Shown here: positions 1-5,956 of the stretch, piece by piece
Numbering within the stretch: the stretch's first letter is position 1
Layout of the letters: each line of letters opens with the position of its first letter
Origin: an uncultured Burkholderiaceae bacterium
GTDB taxonomy: Bacteria; Pseudomonadota; Gammaproteobacteria; Burkholderiales; Burkholderiaceae
Length of the DNA stretch: 6,890 nt
NCBI GenBank assembly: GCA_937862845.1
Contig: CALMCK010000024.1
Location: 1-6,890 of the forward strand
Direction: 5' to 3'
Notes under the pieces: model-generated
The model's database searches: none
What the model was told of the DNA's origin: nothing
The model's input: the letters and a program-made list of their open reading frames with translations, nothing else
Position numbers and translations under genes: made by a program

Positions 1-7
1 CCACACC

Positions 8-1567
8 ATGCGCCGTATGATTTCTTATTTGATTTTTGCAGCGCTAAGCTGCTCTTGTGCGACACAGCGGCCGATGTCGAATGCGACGGGTGCAGCACCC
101 ACAGCAGCGATACCGTCCTTGCCCGAGCGGGGAGGCTCTGGTGTTGTCTCGTCTGCGGTTGATTTTCAAAACACCATTGTGCAGTCTGGATTTTCTGGGC
201 AGGCGAGTTTTTATGTGCAAGCCATCGGCGAGGATGCGCCGCTTTTGGCGTACAACGCGACTCGAGCGCAGAATCCTGCGTCGGTGATTAAACTGGTCAC
301 GAGCTATGCCGCGATTAAAACGTTGGGTGCCGACTACCGCTGGCGCACCGAGCTTTTAAGCGAAGAAAAACCCGATGCTGACGGCAGCTTAAAGTCACCA
401 CTGTATTTGAAAGGCAGCGGCGACCCGCAGTTGGTGATTGAAAAAATTGACGCGCTGGTGAAAAGCCTCGCGGCGAATGGCGTGACGCATTTGCAAGCAC
501 CGATTGTGATGGACCGCAGTATTTTCGGCAATGTGCGAGAAGACGCCGGCAGTTTTGACGGTGAGCCATCCATGCCTTACAACGCACAACCCGATGCCGC
601 ATTGATGAATTTTCACGCGCTGAGTTTTAACTTTGACCCCGCGACACGACAAGTCAGCGTCACGCCGTATTTGATGGACTACGCCATCGACAACAGCATT
701 CAATGGGTCAATGGCGCGTGTCCGAGTGGCGGCTGGAAAAGCGCCATTGCACTCAACGTGAGCGGCACAATGACCCGTGTTGGCGGTCGTTACTACAGCG
801 GCTGCGGCGCGCAGAGTTGGCATGTGCATGCGTATCAGCTCAGTGCAAATGCTTATGCGCTGGGTGTTTTGGCAGGCTTGATGCCCGCGAGTACCGATTT
901 GAGTTGTTGCGATGGTCGCAGTCAAAATCCGCGCTGTTCGGTTAAATACATGGCGTGCAGCGGCCATCATTCCGTGGGCATGGCTTGGGACAAAGCCAGC
1001 GTGCTCGACGGCACCACGCCCAAGCACGCCAGCGTCCTCGCCAGCATCGACTCGGCGCCACTCACCGATGAGTTGCGTGACATGAATCTTTACTCAAACA
1101 ACGTCATGGCGCGGCAAGTGTATCTCAGCTTATCGGCCAAAGAAAAAGGCCAGGGAAACCTCGCCGCCAGTGCAGAGATTGTGCGCAAACGTCTCGGTGA
1201 GCAAGGCTTACACCTCAAATCATTGAGCATGGGCAATGGCTCAGGCTTGTCGCGCAGCACCGCCATCAGTGCAGCAGACTTGGGCGCGATGTTGGTGCGG
1301 GCGAGCTCTGATGCTGATTTCGTGAACACCATCGCGCGATTGGGCATCGAAGGCACGGTGAAAAACCGATTGACGGACACCGACATGGTTGGCCGAGGAC
1401 GCATTAAGACAGGCTCGCTCAATGACGTGCGCGCCATCGCGGGTTACATCGATGGCAAAAGCGGTCGACGATATGCCATCGTCAGCATCATTCAAAGTGA
1501 CAATGCGCAGACCGCTTCTGGCAAAAAATTGCACGATGATTTTATGGTTTGGGTGGGCAATCAGTAA
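8..1567 (+). CDS. dacB: D-alanyl-D-alanine carboxypeptidase/endopeptidase, PBP4 (class C penicillin-binding protein, peptidase S13)
   Basis: This is a periplasmic peptidoglycan hydrolase that removes the terminal D-Ala from stem peptides and cleaves D-Ala-mDAP cross-links. All three active-site motifs of serine penicillin-binding proteins are visible: SVIK at residues 92-95 (nucleophile S92), SNN at 363-365 and KTG at 467-469. GNGSGLSR at 409-416 is also typical of the S13 family. The N-terminus has RR followed by a short hydrophobic stretch (residues 4-14), so it is exported; cysteines at 15 and 17 suggest a possible lipoprotein, but the lipobox is not canonical. At 519 residues it is somewhat longer than E. 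coli DacB (477), partly because of a cysteine-rich stretch at about 298-321 (C300, C301, C310, C317). Only 7 bases lie upstream and the frame stays open there, so the start is provisional; the ATG at 8 is preferred over the one at 17 because it supplies the basic n-region. No terminator is visible downstream. Confidence 0.93.
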   Translation: MRRMISYLIFAALSCSCATQRPMSNATGAAPTAAIPSLPERGGSGVVSSAVDFQNTIVQSGFSGQASFYVQAIGEDAPLLAYNATRAQNPASVIKLVTSYAAIKTLGADYRWRTELLSEEKPDADGSLKSPLYLKGSGDPQLVIEKIDALVKSLAANGVTHLQAPIVMDRSIFGNVREDAGSFDGEPSMPYNAQPDAALMNFHALSFNFDPATRQVSVTPYLMDYAIDNSIQWVNGACPSGGWKSAIALNVSGTMTRVGGRYYSGCGAQSWHVHAYQLSANAYALGVLAGLMPASTDLSCCDGRSQNPRCSVKYMACSGHHSVGMAWDKASVLDGTTPKHASVLASIDSAPLTDELRDMNLYSNNVMARQVYLSLSAKEKGQGNLAASAEIVRKRLGEQGLHLKSLSMGNGSGLSRSTAISAADLGAMLVRASSDADFVNTIARLGIEGTVKNRLTDTDMVGRGRIKTGSLNDVRAIAGYIDGKSGRRYAIVSIIQSDNAQTASGKKLHDDFMVWVGNQ

Positions 1568-1643
1568 GGATAAATGCGGGTGGCGGCGCAATGATGTTTG
1601 CTCAATAGCGCGCACTCGATGTGACAAGACGCTGTGGCCATGA

Positions 1644-1652
1644 TGCTACAAT
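1644..1652 (+). promoter_or_regulatory. candidate extended -10 promoter for hrcA-hemH
   Basis: The gap between dacB and hrcA (1568-1800) holds no convincing gene. It contains an extended -10 element, TG-N-TACAAT. A GTGACA at 1621-1626 resembles a -35 box but sits 20 bases away, longer than ideal, so recognition would rest on the extended -10. Transcription from here would give a leader of roughly 140 bases. That leader contains a small hairpin: TCATCA at 1664-1669 pairs with TGATGA at 1675-1680. No CIRCE operator was found nearby. This is inference from sequence match only. Confidence 0.35.
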
Positions 1653-1800
1653 GACAATGCGACTCATCATCGTTTGATGAATGAATTTGGATTGTGTTTG
1701 TGAAGCTTGAGGCTTACGCGATGCTTCCGAATGCACGAAAAATCGTTGGACGGCGGGGAGGTTTAATCGCCTTGTTCACAGAATAATTGACAAGTAATTA

Positions 1801-2859
1801 ATGGGTTTGAATATGCTCGATGACCGTTCCAAAAGTCTTTTGCTGACGCTGGTTGCCCAATACATTGGGCAAGGGCAGCCCATTGCCTCAAAGGCTTTGA
1901 TTGAGCATGCGGGTTTGGCATTGTCGAGCGCGACGGTGCGCCATGTGATGGCTGATTTAGAGCAGCTCGGTTTGATTGCCAGCCCGCACACGTCTGCGGG
2001 TCGTGTGCCGACGCCGCGTGGTTATCGGTTTTTTGTGGACACGATGATGGCGGTGGGGTCGTTTGAGGCGATTGAAAGCACGCAGTTGTCGTTACAGTTG
2101 TTGCCAGACAGTCCGCAGCGCATGGTGCATAATGCGGCGAGTTTGTTGTCTGAAATCTCGCAGTTCGCAGGCGTGATTTCGACACCGAAGCGTCGTGATG
2201 CGCAGCAGTTTTTTAGGCAAATCGAGTTTTTGCCTTTGTCGGCGCAGCGGATTTTGGTGATTATCATCACGCCTGAAGGCGATGTGCAAAATCGTTTGTT
2301 GATGGTGAATGAGGCTTATTCTCCGTCGCAGTTGACGGAGGCGGCGAATTATTTGAACCAGCATTGCGCCGGTTTGTCGATTGTGCAAATCCAGACTCAG
2401 ATTAAACATGAGCTTTCTCATTTACAGCAGCGGGTGGCGGTGTTGATGCAGGCGGCAGTGAGTCAGTCTGATGTGGGCATGAATTCGCTTGACGATGCGC
2501 TGGTGGTTAAAGGTGAGCGACATTTGCTGAGCGTCTCGGAGCTGACCAGTGACATGAATCGTTTGCGTCAAACCTTTCATATGTTTGATGAAAAAACGCG
2601 TTTGTTACAATTATTAGAGCGGGCGAGCACGGCCGATGGTGTGCAAATTTTCATTGGGGGTGAGTCTGATGTGCTGCCATTCGATGGTGTGTCACTGATT
2701 TCTGCGCCGTATTCGGCAAACAATGAAGTGATTGGCACGCTGGGGGTTATCGGGCCATCGCGCATGGCGTATGATAAAATGATTCCGCTGGTTAATATCA
2801 CCGCACAACTTCTATCGCGCGCCATGAGCGCGCCCAACCCAGACGGTACACACGCATGA
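1801..2859 (+). CDS. hrcA: heat-inducible transcription repressor HrcA
   Basis: HrcA represses heat-shock chaperone genes by binding CIRCE operators and is kept folded by GroEL. The N-terminal winged-helix domain covers about residues 9-75, with the recognition-helix segment SSATVRHVMADLEQLG (42-57) and the wing SPHTSAGRVPTPRGYRFFVD (61-80), both highly characteristic of the family. The central and C-terminal GAF-like and dimerisation region follows, ending in the conserved GTLGVIGPSRMAYDKMIPLV at 312-331. Length (352) is normal. An in-frame stop at 1795-1797 limits the start to 1801 or the ATG at 1813; the latter begins MLDD, like many relatives, and may be the true start. Neither has a good ribosome-binding site. 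The gene overlaps hemH by 4 bases, indicating one operon. By hand count about half of its leucines use TTG. Confidence 0.95.
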   Translation: MGLNMLDDRSKSLLLTLVAQYIGQGQPIASKALIEHAGLALSSATVRHVMADLEQLGLIASPHTSAGRVPTPRGYRFFVDTMMAVGSFEAIESTQLSLQLLPDSPQRMVHNAASLLSEISQFAGVISTPKRRDAQQFFRQIEFLPLSAQRILVIIITPEGDVQNRLLMVNEAYSPSQLTEAANYLNQHCAGLSIVQIQTQIKHELSHLQQRVAVLMQAAVSQSDVGMNSLDDALVVKGERHLLSVSELTSDMNRLRQTFHMFDEKTRLLQLLERASTADGVQIFIGGESDVLPFDGVSLISAPYSANNEVIGTLGVIGPSRMAYDKMIPLVNITAQLLSRAMSAPNPDGTHA

Positions 2860-3845
2860 CAACACTTGGAATACTTTTGGTCAATCTCGGCTCGCCCGAT
2901 GCGGCCACACCTGACGCGGTGAAACGTTACCTCAAAGAGTTTTTGAGCGATCGGCGTGTGGTTGACTTGCCTGCGATTATTTGGCAACCGATTTTGCGAG
3001 GCATTATTTTACGCACGCGCCCCGAAAAAGTCGCTGCCAAATATCAAGCCGTGTGGCATGGCAATATCAACAGCGACAATGCACCACTCAAACGCATCAC
3101 GGCGGGTCAAGTCGCTGCGCTTGAGCAAAAAATTCCCTACAAAATCTACTGGGCGATGCGCTATCAAAACCCATCGATACACAGCGTGGTGGCGCAGATG
3201 CATGCCGATGGCATCCGCCAGTTTGTGTTGCTGCCCATGTACCCGCAGTATTCGACCACGACCACGCTCACGGTGGTTGAGGCGGTTGAGCGCAGTTTGC
3301 GCGCATTGGACGCAGACGGTTTAACGCTCACCACCGTCAGTGATTATCATGTTCACCCTAGCTATATTGATGAATTGGCGAAGAGTGTGCGCACACATTG
3401 GTTGAGAAATGGCACGCCGAATTGGTTGGCAGGCGATCAGCTGCTGGTCAGTTTTCACGGCATTCCAGAAGCGTTGGTGAACAAAGGCGACCCGTATCAG
3501 CAGCAATGCCAAGCGACATATGAAAAGCTCGTGGCCGCTTTGCAACTGGATGCCTCGAATGCGACGCTGGTGTTCCAATCACGATTCGGCGCACAAAAAT
3601 GGTTGCAGCCTTATGCCAGCGCCACCCTTAAAACTTTGGGCGGAGCAGGCGTTCAGCGCGTCGATGTGATTTGCCCTGGATTTTCGGCCGACTGTCTGGA
3701 GACGCTCGAGGAAGTCTCGATTGAGCTTAAAAATGAGTTTATTCAGGCGGGCGGCCAGAGCTACCATTACATCCCCTGTCTGAATGAGCAGACCGCTCAT
3801 TTGCAAAAAATACTCACCGATGTGTCGCAACAACTGGTTTCGTAA
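2856..3845 (+). CDS. hemH: ferrochelatase (protoheme ferro-lyase)
   Basis: This enzyme inserts Fe2+ into protoporphyrin IX, the last step of the protoheme pathway, at the cytoplasmic face of the membrane. The start LGILLVNLGSPDAATPDAV (residues 4-22), the LLPMYPQYSTTTT segment (125-137), LLVSFHGIPE (196-205) and CPGFSADCLETLEE (273-286) are family signatures. The predicted metal-binding and catalytic pair is H201 and E282; their spacing of 81 residues equals that of H183 and E264 in the Bacillus subtilis enzyme. At 329 residues it has a normal length for the soluble bacterial type, with no extra membrane anchor. Its ATG overlaps the hrcA stop codon (ATGA at 2856-2859) and there is only a weak Shine-Dalgarno match, so translation is probably coupled to hrcA. 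No terminator separates it from the tRNA downstream, so some read-through to the hairpin at about 4008-4047 is likely. Confidence 0.96.
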   Translation: MTTLGILLVNLGSPDAATPDAVKRYLKEFLSDRRVVDLPAIIWQPILRGIILRTRPEKVAAKYQAVWHGNINSDNAPLKRITAGQVAALEQKIPYKIYWAMRYQNPSIHSVVAQMHADGIRQFVLLPMYPQYSTTTTLTVVEAVERSLRALDADGLTLTTVSDYHVHPSYIDELAKSVRTHWLRNGTPNWLAGDQLLVSFHGIPEALVNKGDPYQQQCQATYEKLVAALQLDASNATLVFQSRFGAQKWLQPYASATLKTLGGAGVQRVDVICPGFSADCLETLEEVSIELKNEFIQAGGQSYHYIPCLNEQTAHLQKILTDVSQQLVS

Positions 3846-3872
3846 CGTCGTGAAATAATTTTCAAACAAGCC

Positions 3873-3901
3873 TTGCTAAATGGGACGAACTTTGTCATAA
3901 T
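3873..3901 (+). promoter_or_regulatory. sigma-70-type promoter of the tRNA-Leu gene
   Basis: TTGCTA at 3873-3878 (4 of 6 matches to the -35 consensus) is followed after exactly 17 bases by CATAAT at 3896-3901 (5 of 6 matches to the -10). Transcription would begin around 3907-3909, just before the 5' end of the mature tRNA at 3916, as expected for a tRNA gene with a short 5' leader. Confidence 0.6.
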
Positions 3902-3915
3902 CTCGTTTCTGCGTT

Positions 3916-4000
3916 GCCCGGGTGGTGGAATTGGTAGACGCGCTGGACTCAAAATCCAGTTCCGAAAGGAGTGCCGGTTCGATTCCGGCCCCGGGCACCA
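3916..4000 (+). tRNA. tRNA-Leu (anticodon CAA)
   Basis: The sequence folds into a complete class II tRNA. The acceptor stem is GCCCGGG (3916-3922) with CCCGGGC (3990-3996), followed by discriminator A and an encoded CCA (3998-4000). The anticodon stem CTGGA/TCCAG (3943-3947, 3955-3959) encloses the loop CTCAAAA with anticodon CAA at 3950-3952. A long variable arm (3960-3972) forms a TCC-GAAA-GGA stem-loop, as in leucine tRNAs. The T arm is GCCGG-TTCGATT-CCGGC (3973-3989). It reads the UUG codon, which is heavily used in the neighbouring genes. Confidence 0.97.
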
Positions 4001-4007
4001 ACTAAAT

Positions 4008-4047
4008 AAAAAAACCTGCTGATATTCAATATCAGCAGGTTTTTTTT
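4008..4047. terminator. bidirectional intrinsic terminator between tRNA-Leu and the Atm1-type exporter
   Basis: A perfect 11-bp stem, CCTGCTGATAT (4015-4025) with ATATCAGCAGG (4029-4039), closes a 3-base loop. It is flanked by an A-run on the left (4008-4014) and a T-run on the right (4040-4047). Each strand therefore has a hairpin followed by a U-tract, so it can stop transcription of the tRNA (and hemH read-through) rightward and of the exporter gene, which ends at 4068, leftward. Confidence 0.92.
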
Positions 4048-4067
4048 CGTTTATTGACTTCATGGTT

Positions 4068-5846
4068 TTATTGTGAGCTCTCTCGCTCGTCTTGCTGTGC
4101 TGCCCACATCGCGGCGTATTCGCCTCGTCGTTTGAGCAGCTCGCTGTGCGTGCCGCGCTCGGTGATGCGTCCGTCATTCATGACGAGGATTTGATCGGCG
4201 TGGACGATGGTGGAGAGTCGGTGCGCGACGATGAGGGTGGTGCGGTTTTGCGCGGCTTCATCAAATGCCGATTGAATCGCTTTTTCGGCATGCGAGTCGA
4301 GTGCAGAGGTGGCTTCATCAAACACCAGTATGGGTGTGTTTTTAAGCAATGTGCGGGCGATGGCGACCCGTTGTTTTTCGCCGCCTGAGATTTTTAGGCC
4401 GCGTTCACCCACTGCTGTGTCCAGCCCTTCGGGCAAGCGCTTGAGAAAATCAGTGAGGTGGGCGGCGTCGGCGGCGGCACGCACCTGTGCTTCGTTGGCA
4501 TCGGGTTTGCCGTAGGCGATGTTGTAGCCGAGCGTGTCGTTGAACAACACCGTGTCTTGTGGCACGATGCCGATGTTGCTGCGCAGTGACAGTTGTGTGA
4601 CCTGCGCGATGGATTGACCGTCGATGCGGATGTCGCCGCTTTGAATGTCATAAAAACGAAACAACAAACGCGAAATAGTGGATTTGCCCGCACCGCTTTT
4701 ACCAACGATGGCGGTGGTGGTGTTTGGCTCAACGGTGAAACTGATGTCGTGCAAAATGCTGCGCGCATCCGTGTAACTAAAATTCACGTGTTGGAATTCA
4801 ATTCGTCCCTGCGACACCATCAGTTCGCGCGCGTTGGGCTGGTCGGCGATGTCGGGTGAGCTTTGCAGCAGGTCAAACATTTTATCGACGTCAGTCAACG
4901 ATTGCTTGAGCTCACGGTACATCACGCCCAGATTATTCAGTGGCACATAGAGTTGCAACATCAACGTATTGACCAACACCAAATCACCGATGGTCAGATG
5001 GCCGTCAACGACGCCACGTGTGGTGTACCAAAGTATCGCGATGAGTGCGACAGAGATGATGATTTGTTGGCCGAAGTTGAGTGCTGAGAGTGAGCGTTGC
5101 GACTCAATGGCGGCATCACGAAATTGGCCGAGGCCTTCGTCGTAACGTTTTGCTTCAAATTTTTCGTTGTTGAAATACTTGACTGTTTCAAAGTTCAACA
5201 ATGAGTCGACGGCTTTTTGATTGGCGTGTGAGTCGAGCTCATTCATGCGTTTGCGATATTGTGTGCGCCACTCTGTGATGCCGACGGTATAAGTGATGTA
5301 GCAAAACAATGCGGCGCCTGTGATGGCGAAAAACACGATGTCGTATTTCACCCATAAGAATCCCAACACCATAACGATTTCAATCAGTGTCGGTATGATG
5401 GTCATGAATGAAAAGCCAATCAAGCTGCGCACGCCGCGTGTGCCACGCTCGATGTCGCGGGTCAAACCACCTGTTTGTCGACCCAGATGAAAGCGCAGCG
5501 ACAAACTGTGCAGGCGGTTGAATACTTGCAATGACATGACGCGTGCGGCGTTTTCGGCCACTCTGAAAAACACGATTTGGCGCACCTCGTTGAACAGCGT
5601 TTGCGAGATTCGCAAAACACCGTAAGCAATCAGCATTAAAATCGGCACCGCCAAAGCGACTTGCAATGTGGGGTTTGGGCTCAAGTCATCGATGATTTTT
5701 TTCAGCGTGATGGGGATGCCCAGATTGGCGACTTTGGCGAGAGACAGAGCGATAAAAGCGATGATGACACGGTATTTGCTTTGCCAAATGTACGGCCAAA
5801 GGTTTTTTAGGGTTTGCCAATCAGAGCGTGTGTGTGGTGTGTTCAT
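4068..5846 (-). CDS. Atm1/HMT1-type ABC exporter (fused permease and ATPase)
   Basis: This is a half-transporter of the inner membrane that works as a homodimer; the family exports glutathione-linked compounds and supports thiol, metal or Fe-S homeostasis. The N-terminal six-helix membrane domain (about residues 15-325) includes NFETVKYFNNE (218-228), a hallmark of Atm1/ABCB7 proteins. Residues Y183, R194, R198, N257, Q260 and G307 have the same spacing as the glutathione-contacting residues I recall from Novosphingobium Atm1. The ATPase domain (about 348-592) is intact: A-loop Y358, Walker A GKSGAGKST (382-390), Q-loop Q430, signature SGGEKQ (487-492), Walker B ILVFDE (506-511) and H-loop H542. 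Length 592 is typical. The start at 5846 fits the family N-terminus (RSDWQTLKNLWPY), although no Shine-Dalgarno is seen. General MsbA-like annotation is possible, but the Atm1 motifs argue for this subgroup. It ends 20 bases before the shared terminator. Confidence 0.93.
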   Translation of the reverse strand: MNTPHTRSDWQTLKNLWPYIWQSKYRVIIAFIALSLAKVANLGIPITLKKIIDDLSPNPTLQVALAVPILMLIAYGVLRISQTLFNEVRQIVFFRVAENAARVMSLQVFNRLHSLSLRFHLGRQTGGLTRDIERGTRGVRSLIGFSFMTIIPTLIEIVMVLGFLWVKYDIVFFAITGAALFCYITYTVGITEWRTQYRKRMNELDSHANQKAVDSLLNFETVKYFNNEKFEAKRYDEGLGQFRDAAIESQRSLSALNFGQQIIISVALIAILWYTTRGVVDGHLTIGDLVLVNTLMLQLYVPLNNLGVMYRELKQSLTDVDKMFDLLQSSPDIADQPNARELMVSQGRIEFQHVNFSYTDARSILHDISFTVEPNTTTAIVGKSGAGKSTISRLLFRFYDIQSGDIRIDGQSIAQVTQLSLRSNIGIVPQDTVLFNDTLGYNIAYGKPDANEAQVRAAADAAHLTDFLKRLPEGLDTAVGERGLKISGGEKQRVAIARTLLKNTPILVFDEATSALDSHAEKAIQSAFDEAAQNRTTLIVAHRLSTIVHADQILVMNDGRITERGTHSELLKRRGEYAAMWAAQQDERESSQ

Positions 5847-5858
5847 GTGGGGCTAGTG

Positions 5859-5889
5859 ATAAAAAGACAAGCATGCAAACTCGTGTCAA
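5859..5889 (-). promoter_or_regulatory. candidate promoter of the Atm1-type exporter gene
   Basis: Read on the minus strand, a perfect TTGACA lies at 5889-5884. The best -10 match, TTTTAT at 5864-5859 (4 of 6), is 19 bases away, which is longer than ideal. The start of transcription would fall only a few bases before the ATG at 5846, giving a very short leader, which fits the lack of a ribosome-binding site. The 110-base gap to the upstream transporter gene (5847-5956) holds no gene. Confidence 0.35.
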
Positions 5890-5902
5890 CGAATGTGCAT
5901 GC
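5871..5902. repeat. short inverted repeat around the -35 box, possible operator
   Basis: GCATGCA at 5871-5877 and its exact reverse complement TGCATGC at 5896-5902 lie 18 bases apart and bracket the TTGACA of the candidate exporter promoter. Each arm also contains the self-complementary GCATGC. The placement would suit a repressor or activator site, but the arms are short and could occur by chance. Confidence 0.3.
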
Positions 5903-5956
5903 ATGAGAGATGCGTGAATGAAAATATGAAGCTTAAAATATGGCAGACTGACAGCG

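Noticed and set aside
395..1027. A 210-codon antisense open frame inside dacB
   Set aside because: It lies wholly opposite a clear PBP4 coding region, has a low-complexity His/Arg/Ala/Thr composition typical of a shadow frame and matches no family I know.
1604..1630. A GCGCACTC motif resembling one half of a CIRCE operator upstream of hrcA
   Set aside because: CIRCE needs TTAGCACTC with GAGTGCTAA nine bases on; the second half is absent here. GAGTGCTGA near 5079 is also a lone half-site, inside the exporter gene.
1706..1733. CTTGAGG with a downstream TCCGAATG as a heat-shock sigma-32 promoter for hrcA
   Set aside because: The -35 part is acceptable but the -10 part matches the CCCCAT-type consensus poorly, so it is not supported.
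1787..1816. A perfect TTGACA just before the hrcA start as a -35 box
   Set aside because: The matching -10 would fall inside the hrcA coding start, and a transcript from it would lose the conserved N-terminus; -10 matches there are also weak.
3797..4177. A 126-codon open frame on the minus strand across the tRNA gene, encoding a peptide with the PGPESNRHSFRNWILSP stretch
   Set aside because: This is the well-known artefact of translating the antisense strand of a tRNA-Leu gene. It overlaps hemH, the tRNA, the terminator and the exporter's 3' end.
4394..4768. A 124-codon minus-strand frame within the exporter's ATPase domain
   Set aside because: It is an out-of-frame reading of the ABC ATPase, whose own frame carries every expected motif without interruption.
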